Origin: Leptospira haakeii | GTDB taxonomy: Bacteria > Spirochaetota > Leptospiria > Leptospirales > Leptospiraceae | Length of the DNA stretch: 64,000 nucleotides | Assembly: GCF_002812045.1 (NCBI RefSeq) | Contig: NZ_NPEG01000003.1 | Span: 124,001 to 188,000 of the forward strand | Direction: 5' to 3' | In this document: positions 49,974-61,477 of the stretch, piece after piece | How the letters are laid out: each line of letters begins with the position of its first letter | Position numbering within the stretch: position 1 is the stretch's first letter | Notes under the pieces: generated by a model | Database searches by the model: none | The model's input: only the letters and a program-made list of their open reading frames with translations | Told to the model about the DNA's origin: nothing | Translations under genes and position numbers: made by a program

Positions 49974-50530
49974 AAAAGTTTAGCATTTCAGTTCTTGCGG
50001 TTTTTTTACCAATTATCGTTTTAGCTTCCGTAGCCTTAGAAAGAGAATTCGATCTTAGGAATGGAAAAATTCTAATCCTTCCGATTACCGGATATGATCC
50101 TAGGGATTTACTTTCCGGACAATATCTAAGATTCCAGATAGATCGTAAATATTCGGATGATATTTGTCAAAAGGGAGATTACGTTTCTTCTGCAGTAGAC
50201 TCGGTGAGTGCAACTACAGACGGTTCAAAATTAACCAAAAAGGAAACCTGTGTATGTTTTGATTCCAGGGAGCCTTCCGAATATGAAATTCGTTTTTACT
50301 CTGATTGTAATGAACTAAAAAACGATACAACCTGTTGGAATTACGTCAAAGGAGAATGTAATTACGGAAACTTCAATTATCCTTTCCGCAAATACTTTAT
50401 TCCGGAAGAAGGTGCTCAAAAATTAGAGGAAAAACTCAGAGAACCTGGTGCGAAAATTCAATTGAGAATGGATGAAGATGGAAACGGCCTGATCGAAAAG
50501 ATCATTTGGCCGGAAGTATCTTCGCAGTAA
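49970..50530 (+). CDS. GDYXXLXY-domain protein
   Basis: A 186-residue protein with one N-terminal TM helix (about 5-22) and a periplasmic domain. [20 protein letters not shown] (about 38-57) is the domain's name-giving motif, here [10 protein letters not shown] in place of GDYxxLxY. Six Cys residues in the middle (about 63-125) suggest disulfides. The C-terminal [37 protein letters not shown] matches the family's end ('R.G.a.i..L...g'). Its last 29 bases overlap the convergent oxidoreductase gene. Confidence 0.8.
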   Translation: MKKFSISVLAVFLPIIVLASVALEREFDLRNGKILILPITGYDPRDLLSGQYLRFQIDRKYSDDICQKGDYVSSAVDSVSATTDGSKLTKKETCVCFDSREPSEYEIRFYSDCNELKNDTTCWNYVKGECNYGNFNYPFRKYFIPEEGAQKLEEKLREPGAKIQLRMDEDGNGLIEKIIWPEVSSQ

Positions 50531-51380
50531 CTTCGTTTAGGCTGCAGTAATCCTTCTCGCCTAAACCTGCATCCATGCCGGTGCGGTATATCTCATCCAA
50601 TCCGGAGCAGAGTGGTAACTTTGTTCCGGATTCTTTTCCTAAAGAAAGTGCATGTTTGAGATCCTTATACATATTTTTTAGAGCAAAATGAGTTTCGTAA
50701 TTTCCTGAGAACACGAATGGAAATTTAAACTCAGAAATTCCGGATTTAGCGGCCGATTGTTCTAAGATAGATTTCAAAATAGAAGGATCTATACCTTGGC
50801 TTTTTGCCAATAAAAAACCTTCCATATAAACTTGGAAAATCCCAGCCTGTACCATATTGAGAGCAATTTTTGCTTTTTGTCCGTCTCCCACTTCTCCGCA
50901 ATATACGGTATTTTTGCCGCAGACCTTGAATATAAATGAGATATCTTGGATCTCTGCTTCAGATTTTGCTCCAACCATGAATAGGATCTGACCATCTCTG
51001 GCAGCATTTTTAGAACCCGTCATAGGAGCGTCTAAGAATTGAATATTCTGTTTTTGGAATGTATTATTTAGTTTTAAAGTGAGAGAAGGGGAGGTGGTGC
51101 CCATATCTATCACATATTTTGCTTTTGTTTCCAAGAGTCCTGAGGAGAATACTGACTCTTCTACCACATGATCTTCCGTTAGACAGAGTATTATAATTTC
51201 AGAATCTTTTACCGTTTCTTGAATATTTCCGTAAATGGAAACTTTATCCGATTTTAGATCTTGGATCTTTTCAGGAGTACGGGCATATAATTGGAGAGAA
51301 TGACCTTCTTTAGAGAGGTTATTTGCGATCCCTCTGCCCATGATACCAGTTCCGATGATTGCAATTTTACGAGAAGACAT
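50502..51380 (-). CDS. NAD(P)-dependent 3-hydroxyisobutyrate dehydrogenase-family oxidoreductase
   Basis: A 292-residue beta-hydroxyacid dehydrogenase. ATG 51380 gives [22 protein letters not shown], placing the dinucleotide motif GTGIMG at the usual position, with GGGAG upstream; the earlier ATG at 51398 has no ribosome site. The substrate motif is [23 protein letters not shown] (D-x-P-x-x-G) and the catalytic Lys lies in [14 protein letters not shown]. Glyoxylate/succinic semialdehyde reductases and 3-hydroxyisobutyrate dehydrogenases share this plan. It follows mlaD by 45 bp. Confidence 0.87.
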   Translation of the reverse strand: MSSRKIAIIGTGIMGRGIANNLSKEGHSLQLYARTPEKIQDLKSDKVSIYGNIQETVKDSEIIILCLTEDHVVEESVFSSGLLETKAKYVIDMGTTSPSLTLKLNNTFQKQNIQFLDAPMTGSKNAARDGQILFMVGAKSEAEIQDISFIFKVCGKNTVYCGEVGDGQKAKIALNMVQAGIFQVYMEGFLLAKSQGIDPSILKSILEQSAAKSGISEFKFPFVFSGNYETHFALKNMYKDLKHALSLGKESGTKLPLCSGLDEIYRTGMDAGLGEKDYCSLNEVTAKILPAK

Positions 51381-51425
51381 AGGGAAAGTCTCCCGCATAC
51401 ATCCGGATTTGGCAAGAAAAAGGTT

Positions 51426-52175
51426 TTAGAAAGAGGAAAGCGCCGCGCGGATAAAGCTTGTGACCGGAGCTTGTTCTCTGGTATCTTCCAGACCCTCTCT
51501 CAATTCCCGGAGAACAATCTGCGCATCCGTTAATACGGTATTCACATTCGTATGAAGATCGTCCCTATTGATTAGCCTTCCTAAGGTTCCATCTCCACTA
51601 TTGATCTTAGTAGTGATATCCGCTACGTTGGAGAAAGTTTTTCGGATATCTCCTCTATTTTCTGCGATCAATTCAGAAAGAGAAACAAGTGGATCTTGTA
51701 GAACTCTTCCCTTTAAGGAAGAAGTTCCAGATTTATAATCTACAACTTGGAAGGTCCTTGGGGCACCTTTGCCTTCTTCTGTAGATTCAGATGTTCCTGG
51801 ATCTATGGAAATCACCCTACCGGAAAGCAAACTTTCGTTACGTATTGCAATATCATAATTTTCGTACAAACGTACTGGCTCTTTTAAAAGGATGGTAACT
51901 TCTACCCTGGTAGCGACTCCCACTTCTCCTGCAGGAAGTACTGCTCCATTTTCATCTATTTGGATGAGTCGAATATTGGAAACATAGCCGAATGGAACAC
52001 CTTGGACGGTGACCTTATTTCCTACCTTGATCCCTTCCGAGTTTTTGAAATTGATCTTTAGGAATTCACCCCTTTTTTGGACGGGGCCACCTTCAGTCAT
52101 AACGGTAAAATAACCTACTACGACCAAGGCAACGGAAAAGATAGCACCTACTAAAAGATAACGAAAGGATTTCAT
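51426..52175 (-). CDS. mlaD: MCE/MlaD-like lipid-transport substrate-binding protein
   Basis: A 249-residue protein with one N-terminal TM helix (about 6-25) and an MCE domain: [30 protein letters not shown] (about 40-69) followed by [16 protein letters not shown]. The C-terminal half is an alpha-helical stalk ([32 protein letters not shown]). In the Mla system this protein forms a hexameric ring that hands lipids between the inner membrane and the periplasm. It lies 70 bp after mlaF. No mlaC or mlaB gene is present. Confidence 0.88.
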   Translation of the reverse strand: MKSFRYLLVGAIFSVALVVVGYFTVMTEGGPVQKRGEFLKINFKNSEGIKVGNKVTVQGVPFGYVSNIRLIQIDENGAVLPAGEVGVATRVEVTILLKEPVRLYENYDIAIRNESLLSGRVISIDPGTSESTEEGKGAPRTFQVVDYKSGTSSLKGRVLQDPLVSLSELIAENRGDIRKTFSNVADITTKINSGDGTLGRLINRDDLHTNVNTVLTDAQIVLRELREGLEDTREQAPVTSFIRAALSSF

Positions 52176-52245
52176 TTAGGATCCAAAACTCTTACTATAT
52201 ATATATCGGACTTTTTATCCAGAATATTCTCTTAGGACCCAGGTT

Positions 52246-53013
52246 TCAATTCTTAGTTTCCAGAATCATTGGTCCCTTTGTGTGCCCGTTGATAAACTGA
52301 CGGATGAATTCGTTCGGGGAATTCTGCACCTCTTCCGGAGTTCCTGTAAATAATACCTGTCCACCATAAAAAAATGAAATGCGGTCGGCTATCATATACG
52401 CGCTGGACATATCATGGGTAACCACCACTTGTGCTGCACCGGTCTCTTTTTTAATACGAATAATCAGCTCGTTGATTACGTTCGACATAACAGGATCAAG
52501 ACCGGATGTGGGTTCGTCATATAAAATGATCTCGGGATTAGAAGCGATTGCTCTTGCGAGTCCGGCTCTCTTTTTCATACCTCCTGAGATATCATTCGGG
52601 AAATTATCCTTTGCAACCGTCATATCTACTAATCTAAGTTTTTCGGCGACGATACGTTGGATATCCTCTTCAGGATATAATTTATGCTCTCTTAAGGGGA
52701 GTGCAACGTTATCAAAAACAGTCATCCAGTTGATAAGCGCGCCGGACTGGAATAGAACTCCCATTTTGGACCGGATCCTTTCTCTTTCTGGAATTGCGGC
52801 ACCCGAGATTGTTTCTCCGAAAATTTTACATTCTCCAGCATCCGGATCTAATAGGCCTGTGATATGTTTTAAGGTGACTGACTTCCCGGTTCCGGAAGGC
52901 CCAAGTACCACCATAGTTTCTCCTTTTTTTACTTGGAGATTCATTCCTTTCAGGATCTTTCTCTGTCCGAAAGCCTTGTGCAGATTGATCAGTTCTATTG
53001 CATATTCTTCCAT
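52246..53013 (-). CDS. mlaF: Mla-type ABC transporter ATPase
   Basis: A 255-residue ATPase. Walker A GPSGTGKS (38-45), Q-loop [24 protein letters not shown], signature [15 protein letters not shown] and Walker [14 protein letters not shown] are all typical of the MlaF/Ttg2A branch, which reads SGGM where others have SGGQ. It energises movement of phospholipids between inner membrane and MCE protein. The ATG lies 3 bp after mlaE, so the two are coupled. Confidence 0.95.
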   Translation of the reverse strand: MEEYAIELINLHKAFGQRKILKGMNLQVKKGETMVVLGPSGTGKSVTLKHITGLLDPDAGECKIFGETISGAAIPERERIRSKMGVLFQSGALINWMTVFDNVALPLREHKLYPEEDIQRIVAEKLRLVDMTVAKDNFPNDISGGMKKRAGLARAIASNPEIILYDEPTSGLDPVMSNVINELIIRIKKETGAAQVVVTHDMSSAYMIADRISFFYGGQVLFTGTPEEVQNSPNEFIRQFINGHTKGPMILETKN

Positions 53014-53016
53014 GAT

Positions 53017-53796
53017 CTATTGCCTGTAAAAGATCGCTGTGATCACATAACCAAAAAAGATAACCATTAAGAAAGAAGTTACCACTGACTCTCTTGTGGC
53101 TCTACCGACTCCGATCGCTCCACCTGAAGTTCGAAGGCCGTGAGAACAAGAAATTGCCGAAATGATTAGACCGAATACGTAACCTTTGAATAAACCTGTG
53201 TAAAGATCTTTGAGACCCGGAATCGAAGTGATCCTTTCATTCACATCTTGGAAATACACTATATATTCGATTCCCAATTGGAAATGGCCTACGATTGCTC
53301 CACCTAAAATTCCTAATATGCTTGAATACACACAAAGCACCGGAACCATTAAAGAAAAACCTAATACTCTCGGAAATACAAGAAATCTTACAGGATCGAT
53401 TGACATGACTTCTAAAGCGTCAATTTCTTCCGAAACTTTCATGGTTCCGATTTCAGCGGCAATCGCTGAACCTATGGAAGCAGCTAAGATCAATGCAGTC
53501 ATAAAAGGAGACATTTCTCGAGTGAGAGTGATTGTAAGAAGAAGTCCGATTTGACCTTCCGCCCCGAAATCTTTTAGTCCAAGTCCTGTGTTTAACGTGA
53601 GAAGCATCCCTGTAAAAACAGCAACTACAGAAACTACGAATAAACTTCCAACACCAGCGATAAACATTTGGTCTAAAATTTCTTTCCGTTTTTCAACGGT
53701 GAATCTTAGGTTTAGAAAAGTTTCCGCAATCAGAACGATAGTATAACCTGCGGCGTAAAGAGTATCATTCGCTTTTTCTTTAAAGGTATCCAACAT
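53017..53796 (-). CDS. mlaE: Mla-type ABC transporter permease
   Basis: A 259-residue permease with five to six helices. The MlaE signature [35 protein letters not shown] is complete, and [28 protein letters not shown] near the C-terminus is also diagnostic. It is encoded 5 bp after the repeat-rich exported protein and 3 bp before mlaF. Confidence 0.95.
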   Translation of the reverse strand: MLDTFKEKANDTLYAAGYTIVLIAETFLNLRFTVEKRKEILDQMFIAGVGSLFVVSVVAVFTGMLLTLNTGLGLKDFGAEGQIGLLLTITLTREMSPFMTALILAASIGSAIAAEIGTMKVSEEIDALEVMSIDPVRFLVFPRVLGFSLMVPVLCVYSSILGILGGAIVGHFQLGIEYIVYFQDVNERITSIPGLKDLYTGLFKGYVFGLIISAISCSHGLRTSGGAIGVGRATRESVVTSFLMVIFFGYVITAIFYRQ

Positions 53797-53801
53797 TTCG
53801 A

Positions 53802-55202
53802 TTAGAGCCTAATCCACCAAAAAATCTGCACAGTGGTCTTATCCTTGTTTTTTTCTAATCCGAATAGACCGTATAAAAATTGATAAGATGTTTTTTCCGG
53901 AGTAGAGCTGTACTCCACGAGCAATGGCACATGGATATGCAGTTCTTCTTCGTTCCATCTCTGGGTATAAAGCCTCATTAAAAAAGAGAGCCTTTTTTCT
54001 CCATTGGATAATTTTTGATACTCGATAATGGACCAGACCGGATCCCAGATCCTTTCCACAAGTTCAGATTTTATCGGAAATAAAGAAAGAAGATTCCAAG
54101 TCAGGTTACCTTCTCTGTCCTCATGCCAACGGAAGAGAGGCCAAAGTTTGTAGTAATTTTCTTCTCTTCCCCATTGAACATAAGTCCTATTCGTTCTCCA
54201 CCAAAAAGGGATAAAATAGGTTTCGGAAGATTTGAGATGATAACTATCAGTGCTCAAGCGAAAATAAAACGGAGTGAAAAATCTGGTCTCCTTATACGCG
54301 AATCTATAATATCCATAAAAAGGAAATAGAATTAACTTTCTGTAATCTTCGTCATCGTTCTGACCATACTGAAAAAGGAAAAATAGGATGTTTAGATCTT
54401 TTTCGTGAGTCCTTTTATCATACCCGTATGAAAATAGAGAACCAAAAATAGGGAACCAAAGAAATGCTCTGGCCTTCATATTCCCGAATTCGGAATCCTT
54501 GGCAAGATACAGAGGCCAAAACATTTTATAAGTAAAAGGTTCTCTTTTATCTTCGTTGATACTTCCCCACTGTATAAATGGCCAAAGGATAGAATAACGT
54601 TCATATTTTCCCTTATGGATCTTATGAGAATAAAAGGGTAGGATCCTAAGATCATTTCTGACTTCGGAACCTCCCCACATGATGAGAGGCCATAAGATCC
54701 CATGAGCGTTATAATTTTTATACTTCCAATTGGAATAAAGAGGGAAAAGTGTAAAGTTTAGCTCCGAGTAACTTGCCTTTCCTCGGAGCCTTCCGAACAA
54801 GGGAAAAAATCCGAAATAGGACTCTCTGGCAGTTTCTCCTTTTCCCCAGATCAGAAATGGGGAAAGAGTGTCCTCGTCCCAACCAATATCATCATGGTAG
54901 GTTTCTGTTCCGCTAATGAAAAATAGAAAACTCCAGACTCTCCAATAGTCCGTCTTTTCAGAATAGTAGATCGGGAATAAAAATGTATCGTATCTATAAT
55001 TGGATTTAGTTTCTTTATAAGTGGAGAAGAATGGCCTGAAGATCTGTTCTTCTTCTCCCAATCTTTTTTCGGATTGGTATAAAAACCAAAATTGTTTGTA
55101 TTCGGAAGGATAAGGAGAAACCGGTTTGAAAGGGTATTCCGAAAATAGACTTTCCGTACAAACTAGGAAGAAAAGGATCAGTACTAGATTCTTATTTATC
55201 AT
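53802..55202 (-). CDS. Exported repeat protein with recurring Trp/Phe-Pro motifs heading the mla operon
   Basis: A 466-residue protein with a signal peptide (cleavage near FSEYP, residue 22) and at least a dozen copies of an aromatic-Pro motif: [98 protein letters not shown]. They recur every 20-35 residues with alternating strand-like sequence between them and strong Trp/Tyr/Phe enrichment, which suggests a beta-repeat outer-membrane or surface protein. It ends in WIRL. The gene is 5 bp ahead of mlaE, which suggests an outer-membrane partner in lipid transport, though this is inference. Its start is only 38 bp from that of ddl. Confidence 0.66.
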   Translation of the reverse strand: MINKNLVLILFFLVCTESLFSEYPFKPVSPYPSEYKQFWFLYQSEKRLGEEEQIFRPFFSTYKETKSNYRYDTFLFPIYYSEKTDYWRVWSFLFFISGTETYHDDIGWDEDTLSPFLIWGKGETARESYFGFFPLFGRLRGKASYSELNFTLFPLYSNWKYKNYNAHGILWPLIMWGGSEVRNDLRILPFYSHKIHKGKYERYSILWPFIQWGSINEDKREPFTYKMFWPLYLAKDSEFGNMKARAFLWFPIFGSLFSYGYDKRTHEKDLNILFFLFQYGQNDDEDYRKLILFPFYGYYRFAYKETRFFTPFYFRLSTDSYHLKSSETYFIPFWWRTNRTYVQWGREENYYKLWPLFRWHEDREGNLTWNLLSLFPIKSELVERIWDPVWSIIEYQKLSNGEKRLSFLMRLYTQRWNEEELHIHVPLLVEYSSTPEKTSYQFLYGLFGLEKNKDKTTVQIFWWIRL

Positions 55203-55240
55203 TCTTCCCAGAAAATCCTAAGCAACAGGGGATTAGATCA

Positions 55241-56296
55241 TTGAAAATTGCAGTTTTATTCGGCGGAACTTCCACAGAACACGAAATTTCCCTGCGCACA
55301 GGCACTTTCATAAGTAAAACTTTGTCTTCCATGGGACATTCGGTCAAACCCATTCTCATTTCCAGAGATGGTAGATGGGTCGTCCCTAAAGAGTATCGAC
55401 CCGAGTTTCCGGAAGGAAATTCCAAAAATCCGGAAGAGTATCTAAAAGAATTCGCAGAACTCCATTCTAGTAACGCAGGGGCATTCTCTTCCTTAGATTG
55501 TGATATTGTATTTTTAGGATTACATGGAACCAGCGGAGAAGACGGTTCTGTCCAAGGATTTTTAAAAGTTCTAGGAATTCCGTTTACAGGTTCGGATGTA
55601 AAAGCATCTGCGCTTGCAATGGACAAGATCAGAGCGAACCGATTATTCCAACTAGCTGGAATGTCTGTAGCTCCGTTTTGGGAATTGAGAAAGAAAGAAT
55701 ATTTTGAAAATCCGACTTTGGTCGAAGATGCCGGTTTAGAATATCCACTTTTTCTAAAACCTGTAGAAGGCGGTTCTAGTTTTCACACATTCAGGATAGA
55801 AGGACCGGAAGATCTTCGCAAAAGATTACCTGAATTTTTCGATGCAGAAGAACATGCTATCTTGCAAAAATTCTTAAAAGGAACAGAAGTTTCCTGTGGA
55901 GTTTGGGAAAAGAAAGAAGGTTCTAAAAGAATATTGGAAGCACTTCCTCCTACTGAAATCATTCCAGGCGGAGAATTTTTCGACGTAGAATCAAAATATA
56001 AACCTGGACTTTCCCAAGAGATCACTCCGGCTCGTTTGCCTGAAAAGATCATCTCTAAGATCCAAGAACAATCCATTCTCGCTCATAAAACACTTGGATG
56101 CGAAGGTTACTCTAGAACGGATTTTATAGTCGTAGGGGATATTCCATTTGTCCTGGAAACAAATACGTTACCCGGAATGACAGAGACTAGCCTCATCCCT
56201 CAACAGGCAAAGGCAGCTGGAATTCCGATCCAAACATTATACCAATCTTTGATCGACCAGGCATTGGAAAGAGCAGGGAAGGTCCCTGTAGGTTAA
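55241..56296 (+). CDS. ddl: D-alanine--D-alanine ligase
   Basis: A 351-residue ATP-grasp enzyme of peptidoglycan precursor synthesis. Start TTG 55241 with AGGGGA upstream gives MKIAVLFGGTSTEHEISLRTG, the usual Ddl start. Further blocks: FLGLHGTSGEDGSVQGFLKVLGIPFTGSD, MDKIRANRLFQLAGM, YPLFLKPVEGGSSF, and ARTD-equivalent GYSRTDFIV with FVLETNTLPGMTETSLIPQQAKAAG. Cytoplasmic, needed for D-Ala-D-Ala. The TTG start may limit its level. It stands alone with a hairpin after its stop. Confidence 0.95.
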   Translation: MKIAVLFGGTSTEHEISLRTGTFISKTLSSMGHSVKPILISRDGRWVVPKEYRPEFPEGNSKNPEEYLKEFAELHSSNAGAFSSLDCDIVFLGLHGTSGEDGSVQGFLKVLGIPFTGSDVKASALAMDKIRANRLFQLAGMSVAPFWELRKKEYFENPTLVEDAGLEYPLFLKPVEGGSSFHTFRIEGPEDLRKRLPEFFDAEEHAILQKFLKGTEVSCGVWEKKEGSKRILEALPPTEIIPGGEFFDVESKYKPGLSQEITPARLPEKIISKIQEQSILAHKTLGCEGYSRTDFIVVGDIPFVLETNTLPGMTETSLIPQQAKAAGIPIQTLYQSLIDQALERAGKVPVG

Positions 56297-56308
56297 AGAT
56301 GATTTCGC

Positions 56309-56326
56309 ATGTAGGAACTCCTACAT
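56309..56326. terminator. Small perfect palindrome between ddl and metW
   Basis: ATGTAGGA (56309-56316) and TCCTACAT (56319-56326) are exact inverted copies separated by two bases. It lies between convergent genes, 12 bp past the ddl stop. There is no clear T-tract. Confidence 0.45.
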
Positions 56327-56327
56327 T

Positions 56328-56939
56328 CTATCTAATTTGAAATAGGGCTAACTTTGCAAAAAAATTCGGACTGAATTTTATCTGTTTTAGGTCCGTGAAG
56401 AATGCTCTGTCTTCTACGGTGAAACCTCGAATATCGCAGAACTCTTGGAAATCCAGAACGGATAAAAAGTGCAGGTTGGGTGTATTGAACCAACGATAAG
56501 GAAGAAGATCCGTAACTGGAGTTTTTCCTTGGAATAAAATTCTAAAACGAACTTCCCAATATCCGAAATTCGGAAAAACGATGATCACTCGTTTAGCGAT
56601 CCTTAAACATTCCTTGATAATATCACCTGGATGTCTTGTCTCTTGGATGGTCTGGTTTAAGATTACGTAGTCAAAACGTTTGTCTTCATGATGGCTTAAA
56701 CCTTCGTCGATATCCCCATGGTGAACATATACACCTTTGCGGATACATTCTACGATAGCATCCTCGTCCTTCTCGATCCCTTGTCCTCTTATCCCTTTTT
56801 GTTTTAGAAGATAAAGAAGGTCTCCGTTACCGCAGCCTAGGTCCAAAACTCTAGAACCCGGTGAGATCGTATCCAGAATATAAGCGAAGTCCGGTCTTTC
56901 TCTCAAAGTAGTACTACTTAAGATTTTAGAATCTATCAT
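56328..56939 (-). CDS. metW: MetW-like methyltransferase-fold protein
   Basis: A 203-residue class I SAM-fold protein. [19 protein letters not shown] (about 32-50) is motif [28 protein letters not shown] and [50 protein letters not shown] are the MetW signature. It acts with MetX in homoserine acylation, and its start overlaps the metX stop by 4 bp (ATGA). That coupling is usual for metXW pairs. Confidence 0.94.
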   Translation of the reverse strand: MIDSKILSSTTLRERPDFAYILDTISPGSRVLDLGCGNGDLLYLLKQKGIRGQGIEKDEDAIVECIRKGVYVHHGDIDEGLSHHEDKRFDYVILNQTIQETRHPGDIIKECLRIAKRVIIVFPNFGYWEVRFRILFQGKTPVTDLLPYRWFNTPNLHFLSVLDFQEFCDIRGFTVEDRAFFTDLKQIKFSPNFFAKLALFQIR

Positions 56940-58045
56940 TCATTCACCGGCATATTTAGAAAACCTCGGATCACATCTTCTTGTCTTTGATTGGGAAGAA
57001 GAAAACTATCATGACCTTCGTTCGTAGTAAGCTCTACATAAAAGACTCTTTTGTCGGAGGCTTCTAAACTTTTTACAATTTCCCTCGATTGAGAAGGAGG
57101 GTAGAGCCAATCAGAACTATAAGAAACCACTAAAAATCTACATTGAGCAGGACTAAGTGCCTTAGTAAGTTCCTGGCCTTTTCCTAAACTAAAATGATCC
57201 AGAGCTTTGGTCACATAGATATAGGAATTTGCATCAAAACGATCTACGAAACTTTCTCCCTGATAGATTAGATAACTTCCGACTGCAAAATCGGAATTTA
57301 ATAGGTTACCTAAAGGGGGTTTCCTACCGAATTTTTCTCTCATTTTATGATCGGAAAGATAAGTGATATGACCCATCATTCTCGCCAAAGCAAGACCTTT
57401 TCTAGGAGTTGCAGTGTCTTCATATAATCCATTATTCCAATTCGGATCGGAGAGAATTGCCTGCCTTCCCACTTCATTAAAAGCGATTTGCATTGCGGAA
57501 TGTTCTGCGGAAGAGGCAAGAATTATACAATTCTCTAAAGCATCCGGATAAGAAATACTCCATTGTAATGCCTGCATTCCGCCCATAGAACCACCGGCTA
57601 CACAAAGTAATCTCTGGATCCCGAAAGATTCTACTAAAAGTTTTTGAGCAGCTACCATATCCTTGATGGAAACGAAAGGAAAGCTTGAACCATAAGGTTT
57701 TCCGCTGACAGGATTGATACTCATAGGTCCGGAAGAACCTTTACATCCTCCGATCACATTAGATGATATTACGAAATATTGATTTGTATCAAATGATTTA
57801 CCTGGGCCAATATATTCATCCCACCAACCGGGACGTTTATCTGATTCAGAATGAAAACCTGCCGCATGAGCGTCGCCCGAGAGCGCATGGCAGATGAGTA
57901 TTGCATTGTCTTTATTTGGAGAAAGTGTTCCGTAGGTCTCGAAAGCTACTACGGTAGGGGAAAGAATGGAACCATTGTCCAGGCGTAGATCTCCCAGCAC
58001 TGCGGTTTTTGGTTCAACTATGCCGACGGATTGATTCGATCCCAT
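56936..58045 (-). CDS. metX: Homoserine O-acetyltransferase
   Basis: A 369-residue alpha/beta-fold acyltransferase that makes O-acetylhomoserine. The nucleophile is Ser153 in [12 protein letters not shown]; Asp312 ([10 protein letters not shown]) and His345 (NEGHDSFLL) complete the triad. [16 protein letters not shown] and [19 protein letters not shown] are family blocks. Acetyl versus succinyl donor is not decided by sequence alone; acetyl is usual for this MetX class and matches the MetY partner. It follows metY by 117 bp containing a large stem-loop. Confidence 0.94.
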   Translation of the reverse strand: MGSNQSVGIVEPKTAVLGDLRLDNGSILSPTVVAFETYGTLSPNKDNAILICHALSGDAHAAGFHSESDKRPGWWDEYIGPGKSFDTNQYFVISSNVIGGCKGSSGPMSINPVSGKPYGSSFPFVSIKDMVAAQKLLVESFGIQRLLCVAGGSMGGMQALQWSISYPDALENCIILASSAEHSAMQIAFNEVGRQAILSDPNWNNGLYEDTATPRKGLALARMMGHITYLSDHKMREKFGRKPPLGNLLNSDFAVGSYLIYQGESFVDRFDANSYIYVTKALDHFSLGKGQELTKALSPAQCRFLVVSYSSDWLYPPSQSREIVKSLEASDKRVFYVELTTNEGHDSFLLPNQRQEDVIRGFLNMPVNE

Positions 58046-58067
58046 GATTTAAGTTCCAAATAACTAA

Positions 58068-58127
58068 GCCACTTTCCTTTTTCAGACGATCCTAAACAAG
58101 CTTAGGAAACTAAAAAGAGAAAGTGGC
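58068..58127 (-). promoter_or_regulatory. Large intercistronic stem-loop between metY and metX
   Basis: Outer arms 58068-58082 and 58112-58127 pair over about 15 bp with one bulge (GCCACTTTC.../...GAAAGTGGC). Inside, CCTAA and TTAGG (58091-58095, 58102-58106) form a second stem. The structure lies in the 117-bp metY-metX gap and could lower metX expression relative to metY or protect the metY mRNA. Confidence 0.6.
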
Positions 58128-58162
58128 CGATTATTAGACGATTTTTTGGACGGAGTCGGAAG

Positions 58163-59800
<1,638 letters not shown>

Positions 59801-61477
59801 ATGAAATTAAACTTTTTGAATTTATTTAGAAGATCTATATTACTTCCGGGAATTATCCTTCTCTCCCTTTATATAATACCAGGGGAGGAACTTGAAGCCC
59901 AACTCTGGATGCCTCCAGGAAGACAGTTCATGCAACCTCCTGATCCATTCACATTTGATGCAGGGGTAAACAAGTTTAATAACGACTATTATCTATATCT
60001 TGCTCCTACCTTAAATTTGAATTTTGGCGGGGAATTCGGGCTATCAATCACAGCTCCGATGAACTTTCTCGCCTATGACCAAGATCCAAAAGACCCAACC
60101 TTAAAGGTAGGAAGTATCCGTAAAATTGACTATGACCAGAAGAGCGATTATCTCAGGCTGATTAATAATATTTGGTACGGGACCTACGGACTATATAAAC
60201 CTGGGGAGACAACCTTCTCCTTTTATGCAGGAAAACTTTTTGATGGATATATCGGACACGGAACAATCGTAAACCGTTATGTGAACAACCAAAGGATAGA
60301 CATTTATAATGTGGGTCTTATGGCTGATTTTAATAATGATTATGGTGGTGTGCAGGTATTCACAAACTCAGTCTATACTCATGAGATAGGTGCCGCTCGG
60401 GGATATGTTCGTCCGTTTGCGATCGCATTCAAATTATTCGATCTATTTACAGGTAGATCCCAGTTATTCGGGATGTTGCAGCTTGGACAAGGAAACGTAG
60501 CGGACGAAGCCGGTCGAAGAAAAGTTTATGAAGAAGCCGGAGTAGATCCGGAAGACAGGGAGAAATACAGGGCTTTAGTAGAAGATCAAAAGACCCACCA
60601 GATGAAAGAAGAAATGATTCCGATCGAGAAAAAGCCAGAATCTCGTAAGGAAAAGTTAAAAGAGTTTTTCAATCAGGACAATTTCGCGAATAGATTCTCT
60701 ATCGGATATACAACGGCTTTCGATACAAAAGCACCGACTCAGCTTTCATTTGATACCACCGGTCGTTTACGTTTGGATTCTAATAATAATCCACTTGTAG
60801 AACAGTCTGAAAAATTGGTCATCCAAGGTATGGATGCAGAATACAAATTGATCAGCTCAAAGTATGTGGAGATCACCCCTTACTATGATGTTAATACCAT
60901 TAAAATATTGAATTCCAAAGGAACTCATACAGGCGCTATGTTCCGTTTTGGTGGAAAAGATATTTACGCTAAGATTAAACCTGAATACAGGAATATGGAC
61001 GCGAACTATATTCCAATGTATTTTGATAGCTTTTATGAATTGGAAAGATACCAAGCTAATGTGAACTCCCAACTTCCAATGACAAAATTGGAAGCTGCTA
61101 AACTGATGGATCCGGATGCTGCAAGACTGAAAGGTTATTTCACATCGGTAGTATTAAGCTTTTATAGAATTTCTTTGGAAGCAAACTATGAGAATTATTC
61201 CGGACCGAATAATTCAAGGATCTTCGTAGGTTTATATTTCCCGATCGGTTCATTATTCATGATTTCCGGGTATTATACACGTAAAAACTTTGATCAGAAT
61301 AAAGATGCATTCAAGGTAGATGATAATTCAGTCGGAGCGATAGAAGCGGCTCTCAATTTGGGATTCATTTCGATCAGAGTGCAGGATATTCGTAGATGGG
61401 TTTACGATAGCACCTCTAATAGTTTCGTAGCACAGGACGAGCAAAAGGTTTTATTCTCTAACTCTTTGTCCTTCTAA
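59801..61477 (+). CDS. Putative outer-membrane beta-barrel protein
   Basis: A 558-residue exported protein. The signal peptide is long (basic residues to about 11, hydrophobic 14-28, cleavage near LEAQL, residue 34). The mature part has many amphipathic strands with alternating aromatic residues (YYLYLAPTLNLNFGGEFGLSITAPM, YVEITPYYDVNTI, GYFTSVVLSFYRISLEANYENY, RIFVGLYFPIGSLFMISGYYTRK) and it ends in SLSF, a C-terminal Phe as in barrels inserted by BamA. A Lys/Glu-rich loop (about 245-285) interrupts the barrel. Function unknown. The last 4 bases overlap convergent rsmE. Confidence 0.75.
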   Translation: MKLNFLNLFRRSILLPGIILLSLYIIPGEELEAQLWMPPGRQFMQPPDPFTFDAGVNKFNNDYYLYLAPTLNLNFGGEFGLSITAPMNFLAYDQDPKDPTLKVGSIRKIDYDQKSDYLRLINNIWYGTYGLYKPGETTFSFYAGKLFDGYIGHGTIVNRYVNNQRIDIYNVGLMADFNNDYGGVQVFTNSVYTHEIGAARGYVRPFAIAFKLFDLFTGRSQLFGMLQLGQGNVADEAGRRKVYEEAGVDPEDREKYRALVEDQKTHQMKEEMIPIEKKPESRKEKLKEFFNQDNFANRFSIGYTTAFDTKAPTQLSFDTTGRLRLDSNNNPLVEQSEKLVIQGMDAEYKLISSKYVEITPYYDVNTIKILNSKGTHTGAMFRFGGKDIYAKIKPEYRNMDANYIPMYFDSFYELERYQANVNSQLPMTKLEAAKLMDPDAARLKGYFTSVVLSFYRISLEANYENYSGPNNSRIFVGLYFPIGSLFMISGYYTRKNFDQNKDAFKVDDNSVGAIEAALNLGFISIRVQDIRRWVYDSTSNSFVAQDEQKVLFSNSLSF

